A DNA stretch of 64,000 nucleotides, taken from Tethya wilhelma (lineage: Eukaryota; Porifera; Demospongiae; Tethyida; Tethyidae). The notes below the pieces were generated by a model that worked only from the letters and a program-made list of their open reading frames with translations, did no database searches and had not been told where the DNA came from. The stretch lies in assembly GCA_964030475.1 (NCBI GenBank), contig CAXIPT010000002.1, positions 16,066,305 to 16,130,304 on the forward strand, read 5' to 3'. The position numbers were made by a program, and so were the translations under genes. Positions 22,375 through 35,209 of the stretch are shown here, in pieces (the stretch's first letter is position 1; each line of letters begins with the position of its first letter).

Positions 22375-22612
22375 ATGTTGGATGTCGCATGTCGCATGTC
22401 GTATGTCGTATGTCGCATGTCGCATGTCGCATGTCGCATGTCGCATGTTGCATGTCGCATGTCGCATGTTGCATGTTGAATGTCGTATGTCGTATGTTGG
22501 ATGTAGGAGATGTAGGATGTTGGATGTTGGATGTTGGATGTGTCGCATGTCGCATGTCGCATGTTGCATGTTGAATGTCGTATGTTGCATGTAGAAGATA
22601 TAGGATGTTGTA
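22375..22612. repeat. heptanucleotide satellite (CGCATGT)n
   Basis: About 34 tandem 7-mers of the form xGxATGT (CGCATGT, CGTATGT, TGCATGT, TGAATGT, TGGATGT). Variants are arranged in short higher-order blocks; the block from CGCATGT to TGAATGTCGTATGT recurs. The 7-nt period gives open frames on both strands that are not genes. Confidence 0.95.
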
Positions 22613-23004
22613 TTGTCTGTTACATATTCTTTAGTGTTCTTTTGATGAAGCAGGTCAACTCACAAAGTGTGAAATTAACTAGTATAACTACAGAAACACA
22701 TAACTATCATAATGGTCTTTCAATTTGTTCGTGCTTCTGTTCATTGAAAATCGATAATTTCTGCGACATAATTATTATTTGGTAATAATAAGCATAATAT
22801 AGACAACTTGAGAAGCATAATAGGCAAATTTTGGAGCATAATTGGGCCATTCTTTGAGCATAAAAGAAAAGAAAAATAGTCAGAGTCTTGAGCATAATCT
22901 ATCAAGACCTACCCACATATATAGTTTGCACGCAAGTCTAGTCTGCATGGATGCCACAAGAGTTAGTTCAATCAACTTGTTGGTTTCTATAATTATACAT
23001 GCAG
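22613..23004. other. no gene recognised
   Basis: AT-rich spacer before the decayed kinase exons. It probably contains intron sequence of that relic. Confidence 0.4.
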
Positions 23005-24028
23005 ATCAGTAATTTTGGTGTGGCACGAGACATAGATTGTAACATGGCCTATGTTGATCACCATGGACCAAAGATAAAGACAAAATGGACTTCCCCAGAG
23101 GTAATAATAAACTATAGTATGACTGTTTGACTGCTTGAGTGTATCAGGCTATAGTTCAAAAGTTTCATTTATACATTATTATATTGCATGCTTTAAATGT
23201 CCAATGACTAATGACCCTTTGTAAAGATTGATGCATGTGAAATAATTATTTTAATTTCAACATAATGATGTTGTTTGTCTGCATAATTATACAGGCTCTT
23301 CATCATGACATCTTCTCCTCTGCCAGTGATGTGTGGAGCTTTGGTCTGTCATGTTGAATATGGAGTCTTGGACATAAACCGTTTGAGACGTGGACTGATG
23401 CACAAGTCATCAAGAAGATAGACCGTGGGTATCGCCTCCCCCCACCTCCTGGATGCCCTACTGAAATGTACCGCCTAATGGTACAGACTTGGTAAGAATT
23501 GAATAATATAGTCCATGAGCCTTAGAGAGTAAGCTGTGTTGGATATTCTTTTTTTTGATACACCCACACTAATTGGGATTTTGGGAATTATGTAAAAGAG
23601 AACTAAAACAGACTGCATGTGATGCATGCCTCATTCGGTACATAGCATAGACTAAGTTGTATTCTTTATATGCTTGGACAGAATGTTTTCATTTGTCCTA
23701 TATATTTTCTAACCCTTTGATTTCTTAGCAAAATGGTTATAATTAGTACTTTTGTTCACTGGCCAGTATGAATAGAATACCATAATATATTCATACATGC
23801 ATGCATAAAGGAATCCATTGCCTTTGCTCCGACCTACTATTTACCCAACTTCACTGAGGAGCTCTCTAAAAATCCTCGCTCTCATAAGCTGCTCAGTGTC
23901 ACAGAATCGGACGAAGTATCTGTTGAACTTCACCCACAGTACGCAGAGCTTGGAGCACCTCTTGAAGCTGGTGGCAAACTTTACCAGTCTTTGCAACGAG
24001 CTTATATTTTTCAGTCAGCAAACAACTA
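23005..24028 (+). pseudogene. decayed receptor tyrosine kinase C-terminal exons
   Basis: Three plus-strand blocks parallel the last exons of the intact minus-strand kinase at 24663-27288. Exon 23005-23100 encodes the activation segment but has ISNFGVARDID where the intact copy has [11 protein letters not shown], losing the catalytic Asp of DFG. Exon 23295-23491 keeps SDVWSFG and IWSLGHKPFE and the segment RLPPPPGCPTEMYRLM, but small deletions create an in-frame TGA after WSFGLSC. Block 23813-24028 matches the C-terminal tail (EELSK, HKLL, GAPLEAG) with a frameshift, and ends at the gap at 24029. Intron borders are retained. It is an inverted paralogue of the intact gene; it may be the 3' end of the gene starting at 15833. 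Confidence 0.85.
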
Positions 24029-24029
24029 N

Positions 24030-24662
24030 ATGGTGAACCTGCATACCAAGTCTCGACCCTAGAACTCAAACTAGGAGAACATTATGGTAATTAAATGTTG
24101 CTTTATCAAACTGTTAGACACTAGCTAATATTAAAAAAGTATAATGCTAAAATTAATGTACATTGTACAGTAGCTCTGTAGCTGGTGTATACTTAACTGT
24201 TTAATAATGATAGTTTTGTAGGAATTAAGGTGTAGAGCTTTTGTCCCAAATCATTTATTTTTATATCAATTATTATGCTTTACATTTTTTACACTTAATT
24301 ATTATCAAATAACTTATGTAGGTTTGTACTAAGAGTTCAGTTGTATGCTCAAACCCTTTTTAATGCCCACTGCCAAACTGAATGACCAACAATAAATTGT
24401 TTATTGCATAAAAATAAATGATTAAGTAAACGAAAACAATTCATCTCAAACAATACAGAAGTTTAGGATTATAGCCTTTTTAGCAGCAATTACCAGCAGA
24501 TTTTTGAGTAAAATAATAATGTACAACACAGTTATAGATCCGCATAAGATTAAACTTAGCTATCAACAAGTCAGTTTTGAATAGTATATTATACAGTCAT
24601 TTCATTTATCAATTAAGACTTAGTTTTAAAGTTTCAAAAGCTGTATACATAGCTGCGATTAG
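24030..24662. other. spacer between convergent kinase copies
   Basis: Starts with ATGGTGAACCTGCATACCAA right after the gap, a string also present at 22267-22293. The rest is AT-rich without exons and probably serves as 3' flank for the minus-strand gene. Confidence 0.4.
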
Positions 24663-27288
<2,626 letters not shown>

Positions 27289-27437
27289 CTGAAGAAAAGT
27301 AAAGTACCAGGGGTCCACTGTAAACTCAGTAAATGATCGAGATCAAGTAGATAAGATAATATGTCACATTGAATCATGCATGCATTCCTTTTGCATACAT
27401 GCTCTAGCTTAAAAAGGAATGTTAAGTGCCATTGCCT

Positions 27438-27677
27438 AACTCTGGAAATATGATGGAGGAAAAAAATTGATCTCATACCAAACAGTCTACGCTAAGCCCT
27501 CGTTTCTACATCATCTACTTCCCGTTTGCAGTTTTAGTATAGTACAGTACATAAGAACGAAGAGAAACTCTGGAAATATGATGGAGAAAAAAAATTGATC
27601 TCATACCAAACAGTCTACGCTAAGCCCTCGTTTCTACATCACCTACTTCCCGTTTGCGGTTTTAGTATAGTAGAGTA
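27438..27677. repeat. tandem duplication, 128-bp period
   Basis: The block starting AACTCTGGAAATATGATGGA (27438-27549) is repeated at 27566-27677 with a few substitutions. The second copy runs into the palindrome. Confidence 0.9.
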
Positions 27678-28812
27678 AGCCACCAATTATCGGCCACCAT
27701 CGAATTCGGACGCGATTTTTGACTTACCAGCTGGTGCAACTACTCCAAGTTTGGTACCACAAGATAGCCCATGAAAAGTTACACTGGGTTGTGCAGACTT
27801 CAAGCCCCGCCCACTCACCTGGAAGGTTTCCTAACGTCATTAAGCGCTGGCCGAAAAAAATCAACAATCGGCCACAAACCATCATATTTCGGACTGCAGC
27901 TCAAAAACCCCCTGAAACTTATGGTTGAGCTACCAAATCTGGAAATCAAGAAGTTCAATCTTCCTACTACTGATATTCCAAATGGGGACCTGATTGCAAG
28001 TATGACCGTCTCTAACAGAGCTGTCATATCACCATGATCGAGCGATCAATTATCGGACACCTATTTTCCCTATTTTTACTGAATTCTGCCATCTACGGTA
28101 GATGCAAGCGAGATTTGAGGCAGTAGGCATGTAGAGTAGCTTATTGTTAGCTTCTGTATGCAGTTTGAAGTTGCAATGACCAACTTTATGCAAATTGTCC
28201 ATTTATTTCCTAGTCGCACCCATATCGATGTAGACTGGAGTACAGTCTATTGCTTCGTAGAGGTGCGACTAGGAAATAAATGGACAATTTGCATAAAGTT
28301 GGTCATTGCAACTTCAAACTGCATACAGAAGCTAACAATAAGCTACTCTACATGCCTACTGCCTCAAATCTCGCTTGCATCTACCGTAGATGGCAGAATT
28401 CAGTAAAAATGGTGAAAATAGGTGGCCGATTATTGATCGCTCGATCACGATGATATGACAGCTATGTTAGAGACGGTGATACTTGCAATCAGGTCCCCAT
28501 TTGGAATATCAGTAGCAGGAAGATTGAACTTCTTGATTTCCAGATTTGGTAGCTCAACCATAAGTTTTAGGGGTTTTTTGAGCTGCAGTCCGAAATATGA
28601 TGGTTTATGGCCGATTGTTGATTTTCTTCGGCCAGCGCTAAATGACGTCAGGAAACCTTACAGGTGAGTGGGCGGGGCTTGAAGTCTGCACAACCCAGTG
28701 TAACTTTTCATGGGCTATCTTGTGGTACCAAACTTGGAGTAGTTGCACCAGCTGGTAAGTCAAAAATCGCGTCCGAATTCGATGGTGGCCGATAATTGGT
28801 GGCTTACTCTAC
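27670..28812. mobile_element. 1,143-bp foldback element: 551-bp arms, 41-bp loop
   Basis: Arms 27670-28220 and 28262-28812 are near-perfect reverse complements with a few mismatches, around loop 28221-28261. Ends read GTAGAGTAAGCCACCAATTA and its complement. Internal sequence contains CGGCCACCATCGAATTC and a CCCCGCCCAC block. There is no transposase; short open stretches are mirrored between arms. It resembles a non-autonomous DNA transposon that is almost all terminal repeat. Clear target duplications were not found. Confidence 0.93.
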
Positions 28813-28848
28813 TTCAGCAGACCACTTCTACTTCTCTTTTACTTCTAG

Positions 28849-30384
28849 TTCAACTTCAGCTGTGGATGAATCCTCATGGCTAAGTCAATCTCCACAGACT
28901 CTTACAAACGGTAAGAAAGGTAGCAAGAGCTATAACATCCATGGTAGTAGCTAGACAAGTTACTAATCAGTTCATACTTGATAGTAAGTGGTGGAGATTC
29001 GTGGAACTAAACCAGAAAGCCCAGCAGCATGGATCTAGAATCAGTATGTATTCACATTTAAAGCACAGATTTAACCCAAAATAATTGGTATACTGGCTAA
29101 GGTCTGATGTACTGGCACAATGATATGTAGGTAAACCAAGCCCTGAAATTATTTCAGCTCTAAAGATGACTATCAAGCTGACATGTAGGTTGATTTATTT
29201 AATCAGAAGTTGATAAGTTCAGGTGTACAAATACTGACTTAATTAATTGTATACGTAGTGCAGCAATATTTACAAAGACCAACAGTGGAATTATCTGTTG
29301 TGTTAGGAGAACTTAAATGGTACTCCATTTCACTTCAAGTCAGTCTGTTGTCAGGTATTTATCTGTGTTTTGAATTCTTTGATACTTTACTGATTGAAGC
29401 CATGCATGCATGGATAATTGTTGCAGATCTGCCTTATACTTTATCAGAGTTGTGGAAGGTGGTTTGTGCTAAAGTACCACAATCTGAACCACAACAACCA
29501 CTAACCCATGTGTTTTTACAGATTGGAAACTCTCGTTATTTTGCATTAGATGAACAAAGTAAGTTATAGAATATGAGTATATATCATGATACACTAGTTG
29601 CATGGTATTAGTAGAAAGCTTGCTACACTTTATGCCTTTAACAATAGGTGTACGAAAAGAGAGATTGGTTCTTTCATACAAACATTTGGCAAAAATCCAG
29701 GAAGAGTGCACAAAAGAAGGCTACACACTTGGTACAATTGTGACATTTATTGTATGCATGGGAACTAAAACTTTAATATGGTGCATTGAATTTTTTTGAG
29801 TGATTTGCAATTTTCCTTTTTGCAGTTTATTTTAGCATTTAAGTGGTATGGGGGGTTAGTGGATTTAGTAAAATCCACAAACTGTGACTAGAAAATTTCC
29901 TTGCACTAAAACATGTTCACAATGCATGTATATTCACACAAATCTCCCGAATAAAGAAATTCAAGGTAAAATAATTATGGTATTAATAAATATTACCTAA
30001 TTGAATTAAGTGACACTCTTGGAATTATAGAACAAGCCTTAAACAAACCAAAAGAGCGGAGTAAGCCTGATCTGATTGTACATTTTATGGTTACCTATAG
30101 CTATTATTATTGTATTGTTTCTTGTCTACATATATATATACTCTCGAGACGAGCGGTCACTGAGAGGAGCTGACTCAGATAACTCACTTGAAGAATGGAA
30201 GCAGATCTTAGCTATTTTAGGAATACCACTTCAACCTGATAGTAAGTAATCTGATTCATTGATCGTCAGCTAACTTAACATAATAACATCACCTATGATT
30301 ATACACTTGCACATGCATGCCTGCAGAAACTGTAAACCAATCTGATTTGATCAACAATGTTCCTGATAGTACTAGTACTAGCAT
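28849..30384 (+). CDS. unrecognised multi-exon gene, partial
   Basis: Six plus-strand blocks join with GT-AG borders and consistent phase-1 junctions: 28849-28910, 29259-29354, 29427-29558, 29648-29731, 30149-30241 and 30327-30384 (gap at 30385). The merged peptide includes STSAVDESSWLSQSPQTL, QQYLQRPTVELSVVLGELKW, DLPYTLSELWKVVCAKVPQ, GNSRYFALDEQ, KHLAKIQEECTKEGYTLG and SLEEWKQILAILGIPLQ. It looks like a folded, mostly helical cytosolic region followed by Ser/Thr-rich sequence. I do not recognise the family. The uninterrupted phase agreement across five introns is the main evidence. The 5' end is missing or hidden by the palindrome, which stops 36 bp upstream. Confidence 0.6.
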
Positions 30385-30385
30385 N

Positions 30386-32834
30386 ATATGTTAGTATATA
30401 CACATGACGACCTTTGCCGAAAAATTAGAGGTAAATTCAATAAATCTGGTAAAGGGTGCCGAATAATAAGAGGTGACGAATTTTTAGAAGATCTACGGTA
30501 AATTTCTATAGCATATAACTTTCAAAAAAATTTTACAGAATGTACTGTTAAAGGAAGTCCTGGTTAAAGTACTGGGCATGTACATGCAATGTTTTGGTAA
30601 ATAACTTGTATTTACTACCTCAGATTCAGGCAGGTCAGTGACACATGTACACAATTACACTGAATTGAAGCAGTCGTATAAGGAAACTCAGTCATAAAAC
30701 ATTCATGGTTCAAATTTGTGGATAAATTAATGCTTACATGTAGTGGGTATATTAAGTACAAGTACACAGAAATGTTTGGGAGGGGGGTCATAATATTTGT
30801 TTAAAATGTCCTTGTAAAACTTAAACACTTTAGGGAATGTTTTATGCAGTGCTCAATTAAACTGTCTTAACTGATAGTAGCAATGGCTCATATTCACACT
30901 CGACATTGGACATATGGATTTCAGGGATAATAATGTCCATCAGGTTAGGACATGCCACACAGACATCTGCTTTGAATCAGCCAATAAGCAAGTAAAGTTT
31001 AATTACTTCATTCTTCATACAGTAAGCTAAGATTTGGGTGCTATAAGTATAAGATCAGTGAAGGCTATTTACATGTGTTCAACATAAACCAAATGCACTT
31101 AGCTCTTGCTTCATTCTATGAAGTTTGTAGTCAGTAAATCATAGAGGTAATGGGATTTTTGACTGGGTAAGAACATAATTATTATTATTCCAAAATTTCA
31201 AAGTCAAAAATCTCATTACCTCAAGTAAATTTGGATATTGACGCCTAGCCACTTGCTAGTCGTGCAGCGTTGGGTGTTCACATAAGCTGGGTTGACGTGT
31301 CATTAGATCCCGATGACATCATGGTCATGCTGCCACACCTGGCATCAGCACTGCATACTAGACACATTACAGTTATACTATTTTTCATTGATGATACTCA
31401 GTTGATGCAGACGATACCTTGCTGCCCTTGTGCTGCTGATGAGGCCTGGTATTGGCCGAAACCAATACAGCACAATGGGCAATGAATGTTGAGGTGAGTT
31501 ACTGGGTTGAAATTGTTTCAAAGATATACCTGTGCTGCTAGTGCAATGGCCTTCCCCCCAGGTAAAGAATCTGTGTTTTTTTTATTAAAACATGGATTGT
31601 ATCTACTGCATTGTAATCAAAACATTGGCCAGAATGGACTGGTAAAAGAATTAAACTTTGAAATAAGTAAATCATAGAACTTTTTTTTCAGGACTTTGAA
31701 TTTTGGGCAAATCAGTACTGGACTATTCTGAGACTCCAGATTTCGGATACCTATTCTTTACATAGCTGGAGCTATGCTGTAGGACAGCTGTGTATAATAA
31801 ATGAATATCATTATCTGCATGTTTGATAACAGAGTCTACGATTGACGACATTCCTTGATTATTCAGAGGAGAGATCCAATTGATGTNGAGACTTCAGAAT
31901 CTATAATTTTTTTTAAACTATACAGACTGCGTGAAGTAAGCAGTGTATGTATGGGTAGTGTTACAGTGACATAATTTAAGGCTTATGTATATGTATCAAT
32001 TTGACACAAGACTAGTAATGCATTTTTTGTATCAGTCTTGCAAAGTTTTAACAATTATTGCCTGCATGCATGCTTCCTTGTACTACTGTATTGCTGTATA
32101 TATTGACAGAGATTTTAATATGGTGGTTTGATGGTCAAACTTTAATTGTCAAATTTAAGTCCGTCAATATTTTGGCCACTGTACACACATGTACTAAATA
32201 TGCACTAAGTCTTGTGCAAATTGTCAAATTTAAATTGGATGTTACGTTCTGCGGAGCAAACTGTCAAACTTTTTGACCGTCAATATTTCTGGCTATAATG
32301 GTATTATTCCACTTAGCCAACAGTCATGTATGCATTTGCACAAGACTTAGTGCATATTTAGTACATGTGTATACAGTGGCCAAAATATTGACGGACTTAA
32401 ATTTGACAATTAAAGTTGCATAATGCATAATTTATTGGTATGAATTTGAATCATAATGTTCAAAATTGTTAGCCTCATATACCAAGCCACTCCCAGCCTT
32501 TGCTGTGTTGTACGCAAAAAACGAGGCTTCAAATTTATAATTTTTTTATGATTGAATGTGTTTCAGGGCCACAATTATGTAGTAATTATTATATCGGATT
32601 CTATAGATCGACTACTCAGATACAGTAAGGAATATGACCATTCATTATTAAATGATTAGCATTTTTAACGAGCAATGTCCTCTGTTTCTATGGCAACTAA
32701 ACTTCTCTGGAGTGTCGTCTCAATGAATACTAAAATTTCATCCATGGATTGATATCTTGTTAATTTCCAAGGTGGGATATTGTCCAACTAGAAAGAGGTG
32801 TCTTGAGGGTAATGGGGTGAAGGAAATGAAAAAG
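30386..32834. other. gene-poor stretch between two gaps
   Basis: No supported exon. Holds a small inverted repeat with a 37-bp loop (arms 31144-31164 and 31202-31222, GAGGTAATGGGATTTTTGAC type) and the hairpin at 32137-32416. A 71-codon open stretch at 31270 lacks recognisable motifs. Confidence 0.4.
32137..32416. repeat. 280-bp inverted-repeat element
   Basis: Arms of about 90 bp (32137-32226 and 32327-32416) are reverse complements. They share TTTAATTGTCAAATTTAAG, CCGTCAATATTTTGGCCACT and ATATGCACTAAGTCTTGTGC. MITE or foldback type, non-coding. Confidence 0.85.
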
Positions 32835-33060
32835 TGTAACGGCCAGGGTCTGAGGCCGCGCGTTGAGTGTTGCTAGCTATGATCACTTGTCCCAGTTACT
32901 GGTAATAGGTTCTTTATTCACAGCAAAAACAACAACTACTCTCAATACAAAGTAGGAAAGTGACTATACAACAAAGATCAAGAGTACCATACACACTTCC
33001 TGTATATACTTAGTCAGGGCTAAATTACAACATAAATATTAATTTCTATTAGTCACTACA
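32835..33060 (-). repeat. solo LTR, 226 bp
   Basis: On the minus strand it begins TGTAGTGACTAATAG and ends CCTGGCCGTTACA, so it has TG...CA ends. It is flanked by a perfect 4-bp AAAG duplication (32831-32834 and 33061-33064). The start TGTAGTGAC equals that of the gypsy LTR at 534-5383, but the rest differs. Fits LTR-LTR recombination of a related Ty3-type element. Confidence 0.78.
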
Positions 33061-33998
33061 AAAGCCTATTAATAAGCTACAGGTGGAGACACAGAGCATT
33101 ATAGACTCTATAATTATATGCATATATAATCAGGGGATGAGTTGGGTTGAGGGTACTGTACTGAGTTGTAAAACTAACAAACTTTGAGCCCAATATGGTA
33201 AAAATAATATAAGGACCTAGGATTGGCCTTTGTTCAGGTTTGACTGTATAATAATAATTTTACCCCATGTATGTTTCCAAACAGTAGCTTTTATCTGGGA
33301 TTCTGCCCCCCCCCCCCCATCCATTAGTAATGGGTAAAGCTTTGGCCTCCAATGAGTTGGAGTGCTTCTAAATGTAGTATTTTAGCCTTATATTATTAAT
33401 TTTATCAAAATTAATGATGTTGGAATGCTAATAGCTGTTCATATCTCACCTTATACACTAGGCAACAAGTTAATCGCCTGTGTAATTTATTGCTTGCAAC
33501 ATCTTAAAGCAGACATTGAGAAAAGTGACTTGTTGCTACGTATACATCTATGCTTTGATTAGAGAGGCTTTCTATTTTAAGCAACACATTGCTTCAATGT
33601 CTCGATGTCTGCTGCACTTCAAAGGTACATTTTAAGCTACAAATGGCTGGCCTAGTGTATGATATGGACAGGAAGTTACTTTAAAAATAAACATGACCAG
33701 AAGCATATTTTTAGTGGGCTTCTAGTTCACATAGATACTCAAGAATGTATGGAATCTAGATCCACAAACTTAATTATAATTATTGCACTGGAATGTATAC
33801 ATTACAATTATGTCACCTTAAGGTAACTGTGAAAAAATAATTATTTATGGCATGCACTTAATGGACCGTATGATACGGTCCATTGGTGTTGGTATGTGTA
33901 ATTAAGTAAATGCTATAAACTAAAGCTACGAATGTCATCAGTTCAGTTTCTAATATCTAGATCTGTAGTCATTAGTCATATATTATTAGATTCAAACT
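33061..33998. other. no gene recognised; small perfect palindrome
   Basis: AT-rich. Positions 33860-33884 form AATGGACCGTAT-G-ATACGGTCCATT, a perfect 12-bp inverted repeat with a one-base spacer, downstream of the carbonic anhydrase stop. Confidence 0.5.
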
Positions 33999-34963
33999 TC
34001 AGTTCATGTTGGAGAACAAGTACAGCATAAGTAGCATCGTTATCATGACCAACAGGGACGAATGAACTTGAGCTCTTCCCGATCCACTTGACAATGTATA
34101 GACCGTGCGATCAAACAGGGGCTGCACATTTCTGCGGTTCAAAAGAATAAGCTCACCACTATCAAAACGAGTGGTACGCAACTGTTCTAGGTATTGACTA
34201 GGTACAGGTATTGTGTCTTGTAGCACAAACCATTGAACAAACTCCCAGCATCCAGGGCTGGTTTGAGAGCCCTCATAGTAATAATAGTCCTTGTTCTCAG
34301 GCAGTACCATTGGATAACTAATGCCTGTCACATTAATGGTATCACTTGCATTGACTACCATTGTGGGGTTGAGGGTTTCCCACACTCCCGAGATAGGCAT
34401 GGTTTCGTTCGCCTCGCCAAGCACTGTGATGACGGAAATTGTATCNCTCCCGAGATAGGCATGGTTTCGTTTGCCTCGCCAAGCACTGTGATGACGGAAA
34501 TTGTATCACCAGGTGTATCAGGTCCTAGATTTGACAAATCAGCACCCAATTTGACAGTCACAAAGTGAAATTCCACACCAAAACGCTGCCCGTCTATTTG
34601 ATGACCAGTTCCATTGTTGTCTTGAGGTCCCCAGTGCATATGAAAGTTCAACAGCTCGTAAGTTCCAAGATGATTCCGAACAGTTGCTCTCTGACCGTTG
34701 TCTACAAAGCGGACGTTAATCCCATTATTTGAAAACCTACCAGTCAACATGGCTGTCCATCGCTCATCGAAATCGAGTGGGATAAGATCACTGTTTTCCT
34801 CCACGTCAGCAGTAACTATGTTGATGGGAGTTTGGCGCATGGCCTGAGAATTGCCACAGTTGTCGGGCCACGTATCTTGTCTTTGATAGTCAAAATTAAT
34901 CTGAGCAGTGACACTGGTAATAAAAATGGCAGCAACAGCTCCAAAAATGTAGAAAGACTTCAT
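33999..34963 (-). CDS. alpha-carbonic anhydrase, secreted, probably GPI-anchored
   Basis: Intronless frame from ATG 34963 to stop 33999, about 300 aa once a 62-bp duplicated stretch at a gap is discounted. Signal peptide at 1-20 (FGAVAAIFITSVTA). The alpha-CA zinc ligands are visible: His108 and His110 in NFHMHWG and His133 in VEFHFV. The DGQRF strand and the threonine-gate region EGSQTSPGC (usual TTPPC altered to TSPGC) follow. A C-terminal hydrophobic run (LLVMITMLLMLYLF) after a Ser-rich site resembles a GPI-attachment signal, as in CA IV. It interconverts CO2 and bicarbonate outside the cell. Sponge alpha-CAs are implicated in biomineralisation or pH control, but this gene's role is not shown. 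The frame break at 34446 is best explained by assembly. Confidence 0.92.
34385..34507. repeat. 61-bp duplicated contig ends around an 'n'
   Basis: 34385-34445 and 34447-34507 are the same sequence with one difference (TTCGTTCGC versus TTCGTTTGC), separated only by n. This pattern is expected when overlapping allelic contig ends were not merged. It creates a false frame break in the carbonic anhydrase. Confidence 0.85.
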
Positions 34964-35209
34964 TTTGTCACCTCAGGTGAATCTTCGGTTTCTGCAACAA
35001 GAGTTTAAGGGCGTGATAATGATAATACACTGAGCATGCGCAAAACTCCACCCTTCTTCACGAGCCAGAGGAAAAATAATTGGGCGGGGCTGCAATTATG
35101 TGCACACGAGTTGCATACACTACCAACAAAATTCACGTATATAAGAGTAAATAGCAATAATTATGCAATAACAAGAAGAACTACAATGGTAAAAAAAAGT
35201 GATACGCCA

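Noticed and set aside
22255..22612. Open frames in five phases and CRISPR-like regular spacing.
   Set aside because: A 7-bp satellite leaves several frames open; there are no unique spacers, so neither genes nor a CRISPR array.
31270..31485. 71-codon open stretch as a small gene.
   Set aside because: No motif, no splice context, and gaps and repeats on both sides.
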